Translations under genes and position numbers: made by a program
The notes under the pieces: model-generated
Databases searched by the model: none
Told to the model about the DNA's origin: nothing
Seen by the model: the letters and a program-made list of their open reading frames with translations, nothing else
Source: Aequitasia sp047973235
GTDB lineage: Bacteria > Bacillota > Clostridia > Lachnospirales > Lachnospiraceae
Assembly (NCBI GenBank): GCA_047973235.1
Contig: JBKEBP010000061.1
Coordinates: forward strand, 1-54,759
Direction of reading: 5' to 3'
Length of the DNA stretch: 54,759 nt
Part shown: positions 17,426-27,255 of the stretch, in pieces
How positions within the stretch are numbered: the first letter of the stretch is position 1
Layout of the letters: every line of letters starts with the position of its first letter

Positions 17426-18462
17426 TGTGGGCTTTGGTCAAAGAAAAACCGGAAGAAGGAATATGGATGAAGAGAGTGCCGGTTCCTACAGTCGGCCCAA
17501 ATGATGTAAAGATTAAAATTCACAAAACAGCTATTTGCGGGACAGATGTTCATATCTATGAATGGAACGAATGGGCACAGCATACAATTCCTATAGGATT
17601 AACTGCCGGACATGAATATGTTGGGGAAATCGTAGAAGTAGGTCCGGGAGTACAAGGTCATAAAGTGGGTGACTTGGTGTCAGGCGAAGGTCATATAACC
17701 TGTGGCAAGTGCAGAAACTGTCTAGAAGGACACAAAGAGAACTGTAGAGATGCAAAGGGGGTAGGCGTAAATAGGAATGGTGCATTTGCAGAATATCTGG
17801 TTATACCTTCTTCAAATGTTTGGCCTTGCAATCCTAATATACCTGAAGAAATGTATGCAATCTTTGACCCATTTGGAAATGCAGCTCATGCAGCGCTTTA
17901 TTACGATATGATTGGAGAGGATGTCCTAATAACCGGTGCCGGTCCGATAGGATGTATGGCAGCTGCAATAGCTAAGTTCTCAGGAGCAAGACATGTAGTA
18001 ATAACTGACTTTAATCAGTATAGGCTTGATTTGGCTAAGAAACTTGGTGCAACAAGAACTATAAATCTGGGTAAAGAGAAGCTAAATGATGTCATGAAGG
18101 GAATAGGAATGACCGAAGGATTTGATATAGGTCTTGAGATGAGCGGAAGCCCGGCAGGATTAAATGATATGATTCACAACATGAAGCATGGAGCACATAT
18201 TTCATTGCTTGGTTTACAGGGACCAAAAACGGAAGTGGACCTTGAAACCGTAATATTTGGAGGCTTGATAGTTAGAGGTATATATGGTAGAAAAGTTTGG
18301 GATACATGGTATAAGATGTCTATGATGTTGCAGGCAGGACTCGACATATCACCTGTAATTACACATAGATTTGACATTAAAGACTATGAAAAAGGGTTTC
18401 AAGCGATGATATCAGGTGAGTCAGGAAAAGTAATTTTAGATTGGGCAAATATTAACAAGTAA
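17401..18462 (+). CDS. tdh: L-threonine 3-dehydrogenase
   Basis: This 353-residue zinc-dependent medium-chain dehydrogenase oxidises threonine to 2-amino-3-ketobutyrate with NAD+. Catalytic zinc ligands are seen in AICGTDVHIYEW and GHEYVGEI. The structural zinc site is the four-Cys loop CGKCRNCLEGHKENC near residues 100-114. The Rossmann motif is GAGPIGCMAA near 178. The ATG at 17401 has AAAGGAG nine bases upstream and overlaps the hydrolase gene by 25 bases. The kbl gene follows 12 bases downstream and completes the pathway to glycine and acetyl-CoA, which is why threonine is preferred over another polyol substrate. Confidence 0.92.
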   Translation: MEKQDDELMWALVKEKPEEGIWMKRVPVPTVGPNDVKIKIHKTAICGTDVHIYEWNEWAQHTIPIGLTAGHEYVGEIVEVGPGVQGHKVGDLVSGEGHITCGKCRNCLEGHKENCRDAKGVGVNRNGAFAEYLVIPSSNVWPCNPNIPEEMYAIFDPFGNAAHAALYYDMIGEDVLITGAGPIGCMAAAIAKFSGARHVVITDFNQYRLDLAKKLGATRTINLGKEKLNDVMKGIGMTEGFDIGLEMSGSPAGLNDMIHNMKHGAHISLLGLQGPKTEVDLETVIFGGLIVRGIYGRKVWDTWYKMSMMLQAGLDISPVITHRFDIKDYEKGFQAMISGESGKVILDWANINK

Positions 18463-18474
18463 AGGGGAATAGTC

Positions 18475-19674
18475 ATGCTTAATAAACAGGAAATTTTAGA
18501 TTTATATAAAAAACAGGTTGAGGATATTAAAGAAGACGGAACCTATAAAGGGGAGTCACCCATTGCATCTGCACAGGGGGCATGGGTAACTCTGGAAGAT
18601 GGTCGAAAGGTTCTTAATATGTGTGCTAATAACTACTTAGGTCTTGGCAATAATCAAAGACTAATAGATGCTGCAAAGAAGACATATGATGAGCGTGGAT
18701 ATGGTGTTGCATCCGTAGGGTTTATTTGTGGAACGCAAGACATTCATAAGAAGCTTGAGAAGGAAATATCAAGTTTTCTGGGAACGGAAGAGACAATTCT
18801 GTACTCTTCATGCTTTGATGCCAATGGTGGTTTATTTGAAACGATACTAAAAGCCGAAGATGCTGTTATTAGTGATGAACTAAACCATGCATCAATCATC
18901 GACGGAGTAAGACTTTGTAAGGCAAAGAGATACCGCTACAAGAATAACAATATGGAAGATTTGGAGAACCAACTCAAAAAGACGGATGCAGAGGGGGCTC
19001 GTATCAAGCTTATAGCAACTGATGGCGTGTTCTCGATGGATGGGATTATTTCTAATCTACAGGGAATTTGTGATTTAGCAGATAAGTACAAGGCATTTGT
19101 AATGGTTGATGATAGCCATGCTGTTGGTTTCGTTGGTGCTCACGGTCATGGAACACCGGAATATTGTGGTGTAGAAGGACGTGTTGATATAATTACAGGA
19201 ACACTAGGCAAGGCACTTGGTGGAGCTTCAGGTGGATATACTTCGGGCAGAAAAGAGATAATAGATCTACTTCGTCAAAATAGTAGACCTTATTTATTTT
19301 CAAACTCAGTAGCACCGGCAATCGTAGGAGCCAGTTTAGAGATGTTAAAAATGCTTAAGGAAAGTACGGATCTCCGTGATCATTTAGAGGAGCTGACAAC
19401 GTATTACAGAAAGCAACTGGTGGATAATGGCTTTGACATTATTCCGGGTACCCATCCATGTGTACCGGTTATGTTGTATGATGAAAAGATTACTGCACAG
19501 TTTGCAGCGAAAATGATGGAGAAGAATGTTTATGTTGTTTCATTTTCATATCCTGTAGTCCCAAAAGGAAAGGCAAGAATAAGGACTCAGGTGAGTGCTG
19601 CTCATACAAAAGAGGACATAGATTATATTGTAAAATGTTTTATAGAAGTTAGAAAAGAAATGAACTTAAAATAA
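18475..19674 (+). CDS. kbl: Glycine C-acetyltransferase (2-amino-3-ketobutyrate CoA ligase)
   Basis: This 399-residue PLP enzyme of the alpha-oxoamine synthase family cleaves 2-amino-3-ketobutyrate with CoA into glycine and acetyl-CoA. Features seen are NMCANNYLGLG near residue 44, the cofactor-contacting DDSHAVGFVGAHGHG near 211, and the PLP Schiff-base Lys in ITGTLGKALGGASGG near 240. Length and start match the family. It forms a tight pair with tdh. In an amino-acid fermenter the pair feeds acetyl-CoA to ATP formation and makes glycine available. Confidence 0.93.
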   Translation: MLNKQEILDLYKKQVEDIKEDGTYKGESPIASAQGAWVTLEDGRKVLNMCANNYLGLGNNQRLIDAAKKTYDERGYGVASVGFICGTQDIHKKLEKEISSFLGTEETILYSSCFDANGGLFETILKAEDAVISDELNHASIIDGVRLCKAKRYRYKNNNMEDLENQLKKTDAEGARIKLIATDGVFSMDGIISNLQGICDLADKYKAFVMVDDSHAVGFVGAHGHGTPEYCGVEGRVDIITGTLGKALGGASGGYTSGRKEIIDLLRQNSRPYLFSNSVAPAIVGASLEMLKMLKESTDLRDHLEELTTYYRKQLVDNGFDIIPGTHPCVPVMLYDEKITAQFAAKMMEKNVYVVSFSYPVVPKGKARIRTQVSAAHTKEDIDYIVKCFIEVRKEMNLK

Positions 19675-19704
19675 TATAAAAAATAAGATAGAAAAAAAGC
19701 ACAG

Positions 19705-19750
19705 AAAAATGTTGCGGTAAAAATAATATACTGCAACATTTTTTTGTTTT
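19705..19750 (+). terminator. Strong terminator after kbl
   Basis: Arms at 19705-19719 and 19729-19743 pair over 15 bases (one G-U) across a nine-base loop, and the 3' arm runs on into T residues up to 19745. Confidence 0.85.
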
Positions 19751-19815
19751 AATTACCCTTTTTGTGTGTTTTGTGATAAAATAGAGAATACCTTTTACAC
19801 AGAGGAGCACATTTA

Positions 19816-21171
19816 ATGGGGACGGATTTTTCAAATATGATGTCGGCCTTTTGGTCGACAATAATGGAAAAGCTAGGCACAAACAAGAATAAGAAAGAAG
19901 TAGTGGATGATGTTATTAAGGACATATGCCAGTACTTCAATTTTGGTTGCAGCTTTGTTTATAATTGTAACAAAGCAGGAGAGGCAAATATTTTTTCGAA
20001 TTATCACGCATATCTTAATTATGAGCATATCACGAACAGATTTAATATCAAGGAAAAATTGGGGGATAGACTTTTTGTAGAATTGCTTAATACTAAGAGT
20101 ATAATATTTGATCGTGTGACTAAAAAAAGCGAGATTGACGAAGCGTTTATGGAACTTTTTCATGCTCAGTCAATGATTCTAGTGCCTTTTAAAGATAAAG
20201 AAGGCAAATTGATTGCTATAATTGGAATGGCGGATAGACGTGGAGAAAGCAGAGAGGGTGATCAAGATTTAAACTTTGCTTATTACCTGCTTATGGTTTT
20301 GGGAAATTATTATAGAATTCTGCTTACTCAGGTTAGAACCGAGAAATCCATGCGACAGCTTTATAATATTCTTGACAGCACAGGATTAGAGGTGTGTGTT
20401 ATTGATTATAGTACGGATGAGATTTTATATGCTAATAGTGTTATGGAGGAAAAATACACAAGTGATGAGACAATAATCGGTCTGGACAGTAGTACTGTAT
20501 TGCCGGGCGGGGTAGTAAATCATTTAGTTGAAGGCAAGGATGAGTCTGAGAAAGAAATCTTCAATGCACAAATGCCTGATGGCAGCTATAGAAAGTTTAT
20601 TAGTGTAGTATTTACATGGATAGACGGAAGACAGGCGAAAGTCATAAGTAGTGTCGATATTACACAAACCGTAAAAAATGAAGAAGAAATCATGTACCAC
20701 GCACAGTATGATGAATTAACAGGACTTCGAAAAAGACATAAGTTATTATTGGATTGTGATGATGCAATAGATAAATTAAAGTCGAATGCCGGTGAAGGAT
20801 ATCTTATATTTGGTGACTTGAATAAGTTTAAAGAAATCAATGATACGTATGGTCATAATGTTGGTGATGAGATTTTGATTTGTATAGGAAAGTATTTTAA
20901 TGAAGAGGAAAAGACGAGAGAACGAACATATCGATATGCGGGTGATGAGTTCGTTATTCTATGTCTTGATAAAACAAAAGAGGAAGTAGATGAAATAATA
21001 GAGATGATAGAGAACAGATTCAGATATTCGTGGGAAGTAAGTGCAGGTAGTTTGCAGTGTACAATTAGTATGGGAATTACTAAGTACCCGACGGAAGCAA
21101 ATACAACATCGGATCTATTGTATCAGGCAGATTTAAAGAGGTACGGAAGAAAGAATAAAACGATAGTCTAA
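19816..21171 (+). CDS. Diguanylate cyclase with N-terminal GAF-like and PAS-like domains
   Basis: In this 451-residue protein, residues 1-170 look GAF-like and 175-285 PAS-like (EVCVIDYSTDEILYANSVM). The rest is a GGDEF domain with YDELTGL, FGDLNKFKEINDTYGH and the signature AGDEF at 375-379. Substitution of the first Gly by Ala is a known active variant, so c-di-GMP synthesis is expected. There is no RxxD inhibitory site five residues before the motif. The C-terminal helix is shorter than usual, ending LYQADLKRYGRK. A close paralogue follows 25 bases downstream, apparently a tandem duplication in one operon. Confidence 0.85.
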   Translation: MGTDFSNMMSAFWSTIMEKLGTNKNKKEVVDDVIKDICQYFNFGCSFVYNCNKAGEANIFSNYHAYLNYEHITNRFNIKEKLGDRLFVELLNTKSIIFDRVTKKSEIDEAFMELFHAQSMILVPFKDKEGKLIAIIGMADRRGESREGDQDLNFAYYLLMVLGNYYRILLTQVRTEKSMRQLYNILDSTGLEVCVIDYSTDEILYANSVMEEKYTSDETIIGLDSSTVLPGGVVNHLVEGKDESEKEIFNAQMPDGSYRKFISVVFTWIDGRQAKVISSVDITQTVKNEEEIMYHAQYDELTGLRKRHKLLLDCDDAIDKLKSNAGEGYLIFGDLNKFKEINDTYGHNVGDEILICIGKYFNEEEKTRERTYRYAGDEFVILCLDKTKEEVDEIIEMIENRFRYSWEVSAGSLQCTISMGITKYPTEANTTSDLLYQADLKRYGRKNKTIV

Positions 21172-21196
21172 AAAGCAACTGAGGGGATGACAGGAT

Positions 21197-22630
21197 ATGA
21201 AGTTATTTAATGATGAACGAATAACGGAATTTTGGATAAGTATAATGGATAAGTTGAGTAATGAAGAGGACAATATTAATGTTGCTCTCGAGGTACTTAT
21301 TGATTTATGCAACTTTTTTGATTTTGAGTTTAGTTTTATTTATCATTCAAATCATGAGGGGATTCTATCACTTGACAACTCTTTTAAGATTGAGACAAGT
21401 GATACGATAGCACCTAAGGAAATAAATTTAAGAGAAAAATTAGGTGATGATTTTTTTGGAGTGCTTAAACGAAGCAAAATGGTTTATGTCAGAGCAAATG
21501 AAAAGAAAACCGAACTCGAAGAAAAGATGACAGAAATTTTCAATACTGAATCTATACTAGTACTTCCTATATTGAATGAAAGTCGTGAACTAATCGGAAT
21601 GATTGGTATGGGGGACAGAAGAAGTGAGAGAAGGCATGGAGAGCTGAACAGACAACTTGTGTATTCGGTACTTGTTCTAATAGCTAATAATGTAAAGCTA
21701 TTGATTAGTATGAAGACAGCAGAGCAAACGGAGTCTGCACTAAATAAAATCTCTAATAATATGGGCGTCGATATATATGTTAATGATTTCAAAACACATG
21801 AAATACTCTATGTAAATAAATCTAGGGCAGAGCCATATGGTGGTGTAGAAAGCATGATGGGTAAGATATGCTTTGAAGCACTTTATGATGATAAGAAAAG
21901 TCAGTGTGATTTTTGCCCTCAATCAAGAATACTGGATGAAAATAATGAGCCTACAAAGGTATATTCATGGGATTATATGAGACCATTTGATGCCTCTTGG
22001 TTTAGAGTGCTCAGTGCAGCATTTAAGTGGGACGGAAGTAGGATGGCACACATTGTAAGCAGCATCGATATTACTGATCATAAAAGGATTGAAGAGTCAA
22101 TAAGTAAGATAGCAAATTATGATAATCTTACCGGTCTCAAAAGCAGACATAAACTAAATGTTGATTTAGGTAAGAAAATTGAGTGTGGTGAAAGCGTTTT
22201 TCTTCTATTTTTTGATTTGAATAAATTCAAGCTGATAAATGATCAATATGGTCATCGTATAGGCGATGAACTGCTTAAAATCATTGGGAGTTTTCTCGCT
22301 AACAATGAGATGGTGGGTGAATACACATACAGATATGGAGACGATGAGTTCGTAATTCTTGTTGATTCAAGTAGTAAAAATCAAGCCGTTAAGGTTGCTA
22401 AGGCAATTGAAAAAAGATCAAGGTCACCATGGGGTTTTGAAGGCAAGGAATTGAAATGCTCGGTCAGTATTGGAATTGCTCAATATCCGGAAGATAGTGA
22501 TAACGCTTTGGAGCTTCTCCGGAAAGCTGAAAAGGCAATGTATGAAGCAAAGACAAACGAATATGGTATAACATTTTATAACCAAGGAAATATAAAAGCG
22601 ATTGATTGGGTTACGAGAATTTTTTCATAA
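21197..22630 (+). CDS. Diguanylate cyclase paralogue with GDDEF signature
   Basis: The 477-residue protein has the same GAF-like, PAS-like and GGDEF layout as its upstream neighbour. Similarity runs from the N-terminus (FWISIMDKL against FWSTIMEKL) to the GGDEF domain. The signature is GDDEF at 381-385: the second Gly is replaced by Asp while the catalytic Asp-Glu pair remains. Activity is therefore uncertain. A CPQSRI element with two cysteines lies in the PAS region near 235-243. The C-terminal helix AEKAMYEAK is of normal type. It starts behind GAGGGG and is followed by a terminator-like hairpin. Confidence 0.83.
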   Translation: MKLFNDERITEFWISIMDKLSNEEDNINVALEVLIDLCNFFDFEFSFIYHSNHEGILSLDNSFKIETSDTIAPKEINLREKLGDDFFGVLKRSKMVYVRANEKKTELEEKMTEIFNTESILVLPILNESRELIGMIGMGDRRSERRHGELNRQLVYSVLVLIANNVKLLISMKTAEQTESALNKISNNMGVDIYVNDFKTHEILYVNKSRAEPYGGVESMMGKICFEALYDDKKSQCDFCPQSRILDENNEPTKVYSWDYMRPFDASWFRVLSAAFKWDGSRMAHIVSSIDITDHKRIEESISKIANYDNLTGLKSRHKLNVDLGKKIECGESVFLLFFDLNKFKLINDQYGHRIGDELLKIIGSFLANNEMVGEYTYRYGDDEFVILVDSSSKNQAVKVAKAIEKRSRSPWGFEGKELKCSVSIGIAQYPEDSDNALELLRKAEKAMYEAKTNEYGITFYNQGNIKAIDWVTRIFS

Positions 22631-22639
22631 ATAGTAAGA

Positions 22640-22688
22640 CGGGGTGGGCCATATTCAGAAACTGAATGTTTGACCTGCCTTTTCTTGT
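22640..22688 (+). terminator. Probable terminator after the second cyclase
   Basis: An inner stem ATTCAG/CTGAAT around AAA is flanked by an imperfect G-rich/C-rich stem and followed by TTTTCTT. The outer pairing is imperfect. Confidence 0.45.
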
Positions 22689-22757
22689 GTTTGACCTCAT
22701 ATTCTATATAAGTTAGAATGTTATTATCACATTAAAGTTAAATGGGGAGATTAATTT

Positions 22758-23126
22758 ATGGTTAGTATTGAAGAATTTAGAGAAATGTTAGATGAGCTTG
22801 CCGCGGAAATACCGGCAGAGTTCTATGTTGACTTAAATGGAGGAATTCTCTTAAAGGAAGAAGTGAAAATTCATCCAAAAAGTAGGGGAGAAGACTTGAA
22901 AATAATGGGCGAATATGTGCGAAGCAGGTATATGGGAAGACTTATAAACATTTATTATGGGTCATTTATGGAAGTTTATGGAAATTTGTCCTATAATGTT
23001 TTAAGAGAACGTGTAAATGACACCCTTCGGCATGAACTGACACATCATCTGGAATCGCTTGCGGGTTATAAGGATTTAGAGGTCGAAGATGAGGTTTTCC
23101 TACATAGATATTTGGAAAGACATTAA
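22758..23126 (+). CDS. Small zincin-type metallopeptidase (PF06262-like)
   Basis: The 122-residue protein has the zinc-binding HExxH motif as RHELTHHLES near residue 93. Its short length and flanking residues match the minimal zincins once called DUF1025. The third ligand is not certain; Glu or Asp residues in EVEDEVFLHRYLE are candidates. There is no signal peptide, so it would act in the cytoplasm. Substrates of this family are not known. The P-type ATPase gene begins 14 bases after its stop, which suggests co-transcription. This pairing gives no clear functional hint. Confidence 0.75.
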   Translation: MVSIEEFREMLDELAAEIPAEFYVDLNGGILLKEEVKIHPKSRGEDLKIMGEYVRSRYMGRLINIYYGSFMEVYGNLSYNVLRERVNDTLRHELTHHLESLAGYKDLEVEDEVFLHRYLERH

Positions 23127-23140
23127 AAATGGAGAATTAA

Positions 23141-25558
23141 ATGAATAAGAACAGACGTCAAGTTAGTCAACAAGAAACACAGAAGATAAAGAGACGACCA
23201 ATTACAAGAGTAACACCGGATGTAAGCTTAGGACTTAGTAAAGAGCAAGTAGAGGAGCGAATAAAATCAGGCTGGATAAATAAATCTGTTGAACCACCAT
23301 CACCTACAATAAAAGACATAGTTAAAAAGAATACTTTTACATATTTCAACTTTATATTCACAGTATTATCAGTCCTTCTTATTGTAGTAGGTTCATTTAG
23401 AAATCTTACATTTCTTCCGATAATCATAATAAATACACTTATTGGAATTTTACAAGAGCTAAAAGCGAAGAAAACCCTAGACGATTTGAGCATGATGAAT
23501 GCACCAAAAACCACAGTTATCAGAGATGGGGTTACATTGTCGACTAATTCGGAAAAATTGGTGGTCGATGATATTGTAGTATTTAAATCCGGCAATCAAA
23601 TTAGTGCTGATGCAGTTGTCGTGGATGGAGAGGTCTCTGTCAATGAGTCATTACTAACCGGTGAATCGGATGAAATCTCAAAAAAACCGGGAGATAAATT
23701 AATGTCCGGGAGCTTTATAGCTTCAGGCGAATGTATGGCGCAACTCGAAAACGTGGGTAAGGACTCATATATTTCCAAGCTTACTCTAGAAGCAAAAGCA
23801 ATGCCTACAAAAGAAAAATCAGAAATGATTAGATCTCTGGATAAATTATTGGTTCTAGTCGGTATAGCGATTATTCCAATAGGAATAGCCTTGTTTGTTC
23901 AAGGGTATTTCATAAATGATGAAACCTTTAGAAATAGTATTACTGCAATGGTAGCCGCGCTGATCGGAATGATACCGGAAGGTCTTTATTTACTGACTAG
24001 TGTAGCTTTAGCGGTGAGCTCCATAAGACTTGCAAGCAAAAAAGTACTTCTGCATGATATGAAGAGTATAGAGACACTTGCAAGAGTTGATGTACTTTGT
24101 GTTGATAAAACAGGTACTATTACGGAAAACACAATGAAAGTGCAAAAGCTTGTTGTTACAAGAAATTATAAGAAAGACTCAATGCCTGAGATAACTCATA
24201 TGATAGGTGATTTCGTTGCAGCAATGAGCGATGAAAATATTACTATGCATGCTCTAAAGGAACGTTTTAACAAAGGTAGCGGTAGAACGCCATCTAAGAC
24301 AATTGCCTTTTCATCAGCATATAAGTATTCAGGAGTGGCTTTCGAAGAAGAAAGCTACGTAATAGGAGCACCGGAATTCATACTTAGAAGTGATTTTAAT
24401 GATTATAGAGAAAAGATAGAAGGATATGCAAAGAAAGGCTATAGGGTGCTTGTGTTTGGGAAGTATGAAGGTGAACTTCATGGAAAAGCACTTACAGAGA
24501 AGGCAGTTCCTCTAGCGTATGTTTTAATATCTAATCCTATTAGGAAAGAAGCGCCGGAAACCTTTCGCTATTTTGCGGAGCAGGGTGTTGATATAAAAGT
24601 TATTTCCGGAGATAATCCGAATACAGTATCTGAAATTGCAGCAAAGGCGGGGATAAAAGGTGCCGAAATGGCAATTGATGCCACGACATTAACAAATGAG
24701 AGAGAGCTGCGAGCCTATTTGCTTAAATACACTGTTTTCGGTCATGTTACTCCGGAACAGAAAAGAAAATTTGTGAAGGTATTAAAAGAAAGTGGAAAAA
24801 CTGTTGCGATGACAGGTGATGGTGTTAATGACGTATTGGCACTAAAGGATGCAGATTGTTCGATTGCGATGGCATCAGGAAGTGATGCGGCAGCCCAGGC
24901 GTCTCAACTAGTTTTATTGGAGTCAGATTTTTCCAGGATGCCCGAAGTTGTTCTTGAAGGCAGACGAGTAGTTAATAATATTCAGCGTTCAGCTAGTCTG
25001 TTTTTAGTAAAAAATATTTTCTCACTATTACTTTCGGTATTTTCAGTAGCCTCGATGATTACATATCCGCTCGAGCCATCTCAAGTATCGTTGATTAGCT
25101 CATTCACTATTGGAATACCGGCATTTTTACTTGCACTATTACCAAATCATGAGATTATAAAGGGCAAATTTTTGCCCAATGTATTATTCAAGGCATTGCC
25201 GGCAGGGCTTACAGATGTGCTTGTCGTAGGAGCACTTGTAATCTGCGGAAGAACATTCGGAATTGACTCAAGCGATATTGCTACTGCAGCTACAATGCTA
25301 CTGGCAATAGTAGGATTTATGATTTTATACACAATATGCAAGCCGATGGATAAAATACGACTATCTATATGGATTATTTCCATCGTGGGACTATTACTGA
25401 GCAGTATATTTTTACCGGAGCTGTTTGCAATTACGGGTATGTCCAAAGAGTGTATAATGCTATTTGTAGTGTTCTCCGTTACAACAGAGCCTGTTCTAAG
25501 GTACTTGACTTTAGTAATAGGAAAGATAAAAGCAATAAGTAAGCTTGGCAGTAGGTGA
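23141..25558 (+). CDS. P-type cation-transporting ATPase (HAD-IC type, CtpE-like)
   Basis: The 805-residue protein shows the P-type order: membrane pair M1-M2 near 60-105, actuator loop LLTGESDE near 168, M3-M4 with a GMIPEGLYLL core near 275, the phosphorylated Asp322 in DKTGTIT, the hinge MTGDGVNDVLALKDAD near 560, then six C-terminal membrane helices. There is no N-terminal metal-binding CxxC domain and no CPC in M4, so heavy-metal transport is unlikely. PEGL in M4 resembles calcium/magnesium-type pumps such as mycobacterial CtpE. The ion cannot be fixed from sequence. The HAD phosphatase gene follows immediately. Confidence 0.83.
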   Translation: MNKNRRQVSQQETQKIKRRPITRVTPDVSLGLSKEQVEERIKSGWINKSVEPPSPTIKDIVKKNTFTYFNFIFTVLSVLLIVVGSFRNLTFLPIIIINTLIGILQELKAKKTLDDLSMMNAPKTTVIRDGVTLSTNSEKLVVDDIVVFKSGNQISADAVVVDGEVSVNESLLTGESDEISKKPGDKLMSGSFIASGECMAQLENVGKDSYISKLTLEAKAMPTKEKSEMIRSLDKLLVLVGIAIIPIGIALFVQGYFINDETFRNSITAMVAALIGMIPEGLYLLTSVALAVSSIRLASKKVLLHDMKSIETLARVDVLCVDKTGTITENTMKVQKLVVTRNYKKDSMPEITHMIGDFVAAMSDENITMHALKERFNKGSGRTPSKTIAFSSAYKYSGVAFEEESYVIGAPEFILRSDFNDYREKIEGYAKKGYRVLVFGKYEGELHGKALTEKAVPLAYVLISNPIRKEAPETFRYFAEQGVDIKVISGDNPNTVSEIAAKAGIKGAEMAIDATTLTNERELRAYLLKYTVFGHVTPEQKRKFVKVLKESGKTVAMTGDGVNDVLALKDADCSIAMASGSDAAAQASQLVLLESDFSRMPEVVLEGRRVVNNIQRSASLFLVKNIFSLLLSVFSVASMITYPLEPSQVSLISSFTIGIPAFLLALLPNHEIIKGKFLPNVLFKALPAGLTDVLVVGALVICGRTFGIDSSDIATAATMLLAIVGFMILYTICKPMDKIRLSIWIISIVGLLLSSIFLPELFAITGMSKECIMLFVVFSVTTEPVLRYLTLVIGKIKAISKLGSR

Positions 25559-25563
25559 ATTGA

Positions 25564-26208
25564 ATGATAAAAGCAATAATATTTGATATGGATGGTCTTT
25601 TGTTTGATTCCGAACGTGTTGTGCAAAGGTCATGGAACATTGCCGGAGATAAAATGGGCATAAGTAATTTCGGAGATCATATTTACAACACAATAGGGCT
25701 TAATGTTGTCGGCAGAGAGGCATACTTTAAAAGAGCAGTGTCACCCGATTTTCCTATGGAGCGTTTTTCGGATATGACTAGGAAAGCATTTCATGAGATT
25801 GCTGATTCCGAAGGGATACCATTAAAGCCGGGAGTGAAGGAATTACTAAGATTTGCGAAGGCTAGAGGGTATAAACTTGCAGTTGCTTCTTCATCAAGAA
25901 GAGTGCATGGAACTACTATGATTAAAAATGCAAATATAGATACTTACTTTGACGCAATGATATTTGGAGATATGGTAAAAAATGCTAAGCCTGATCCGGA
26001 AATATTTTTAACGGCAGCGAAGCTGTTAGGCCTAAATCCTAGCGAAGCTATTGTTCTGGAGGATTCTCCAAATGGAATAAAGGCAGCCGGAGCCGCCTCT
26101 ATGATTTCCTTTATGATTCCTGATTTGGTTATGCCGGATGAAGCTGTTCGTCAAACAGCATCAGGAGTTTTCGATTCACTATATAGTATTATCGATTTAT
26201 TATCATAA
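25564..26208 (+). CDS. HAD-superfamily phosphatase (beta-phosphoglucomutase-like)
   Basis: The 214-residue protein has HAD motif I FDMDGLLFDSE at residues 7-17, motif II as AVASSSRR near 108, motif III Lys in KNAKPDPEIF near 140, and motif IV as VLEDSPNGIKAA near 162. A helical cap lies between motifs I and II, giving subfamily IA. Relatives act on phosphosugars or nucleotides. DMDGLLFDSE is the form seen in phosphoglucomutase-like members, but the substrate is open. It follows the ATPase by five bases and its end overlaps the convergent methyltransferase gene by six bases. Confidence 0.85.
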   Translation: MIKAIIFDMDGLLFDSERVVQRSWNIAGDKMGISNFGDHIYNTIGLNVVGREAYFKRAVSPDFPMERFSDMTRKAFHEIADSEGIPLKPGVKELLRFAKARGYKLAVASSSRRVHGTTMIKNANIDTYFDAMIFGDMVKNAKPDPEIFLTAAKLLGLNPSEAIVLEDSPNGIKAAGAASMISFMIPDLVMPDEAVRQTASGVFDSLYSIIDLLS

Positions 26209-27060
26209 CTCAAACCGGCAAGATGCACCACATGGAAGCACAAGTCCGGAATTAGTAACGGGAAGGCCGATTTCATCAGCGGTAATCTTCCCGTTATATT
26301 TTTTTAAAGTAGTACTGAGCATATATGTCAGTACTGATGGAGCAAGACCGGTAGTATAGGAATTAATTAGGAAAAACAGTGGGTTTTTTGACAGCAACTT
26401 CCCACACTGTGAAACAAGTGTAAATATAGCGTCTTCAATCTTCCATATTTCTCCCTTGGGTCCACGACCGTAGGAAGGCGGATCCATAATTATTGCATCA
26501 TAGGTGTTGCCTCTTCTAATTTCGCGTTCTACGAATTTCATACAATCATCAACAAGCCACCTTACAGGCTTATCTTTGAGTCCGGAATCCTCGGCGTTTT
26601 CTTTAGCCCAGTTTACCATACCCTTTGAAGCATCAACATGTGTTACACTTGCGCCTGCTGAAAGTGCAGCTAATGTTGCACCGCCTGTGTATGCAAAAAG
26701 GTTCAAGACCTTGATTTCACGATTAGCCGATCTTATTTTGTCAGAAAACCAATCCCAATTAACGGCCTGTTCAGGAAAGATACCCGTGTGCTTGAAATTA
26801 AAAGGTTTTAAGTTAAAGGTTAATGTCCCATAATGAATTTGCCACTGCTTTGGAAGGTTGATAAATTCCCATTCGCCCCCACCTTTTTCGCTTCTATGAT
26901 AGTGCGCATTTTTCTTTTTCCAATCCGGAGCACTATAGCCGGTATCCCAAATTACTTGTGGATCGGGTCTTACGAGAAGATAGTCTCCAAATCTCTCTAA
27001 TTTTTCTTTGTTAGTGCAGTCTATAACTTCATAGTCTTTCCATTTATCAGCTAGCCACAT
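26203..27060 (-). CDS. SAM-dependent RNA methyltransferase-like protein (COG1092/RlmI-like C-terminal part)
   Basis: The 285-residue protein has a Rossmann methyltransferase core: VLNLFAYTGGATLAAL near 117-132 binds SAM, THVDASKGMVNWAKENA follows, and the catalytic-type motif IMDPPSYGRGPKGE lies near 195. These match the RlmI/PF10672 group that methylates cytosine in 23S rRNA. The N-terminal PUA domain of RlmI is missing and replaced by a short strand-rich region with PDPQVIWD. It is therefore a shorter homologue with an uncertain target. It starts behind AGAGGT and ends inside the stop region of the convergent HAD gene. Confidence 0.78.
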   Translation of the reverse strand: MWLADKWKDYEVIDCTNKEKLERFGDYLLVRPDPQVIWDTGYSAPDWKKKNAHYHRSEKGGGEWEFINLPKQWQIHYGTLTFNLKPFNFKHTGIFPEQAVNWDWFSDKIRSANREIKVLNLFAYTGGATLAALSAGASVTHVDASKGMVNWAKENAEDSGLKDKPVRWLVDDCMKFVEREIRRGNTYDAIIMDPPSYGRGPKGEIWKIEDAIFTLVSQCGKLLSKNPLFFLINSYTTGLAPSVLTYMLSTTLKKYNGKITADEIGLPVTNSGLVLPCGASCRFEL

Positions 27061-27255
27061 ACTATACCTCTTTTAAACAATATTTTAGATAAATTATTAT
27101 ATCACAGTAAAGACTTAATAGAAAGTTGCGATAGATAATATCGATAAATAGATAATTATATATAAAAACCCGATTTGAAGTAAAGGGGCAAGAGTAATAA
27201 TATATATCATAGGTACTAATGGATTATTTACATAGTTGGGATAGAGGTATATATT

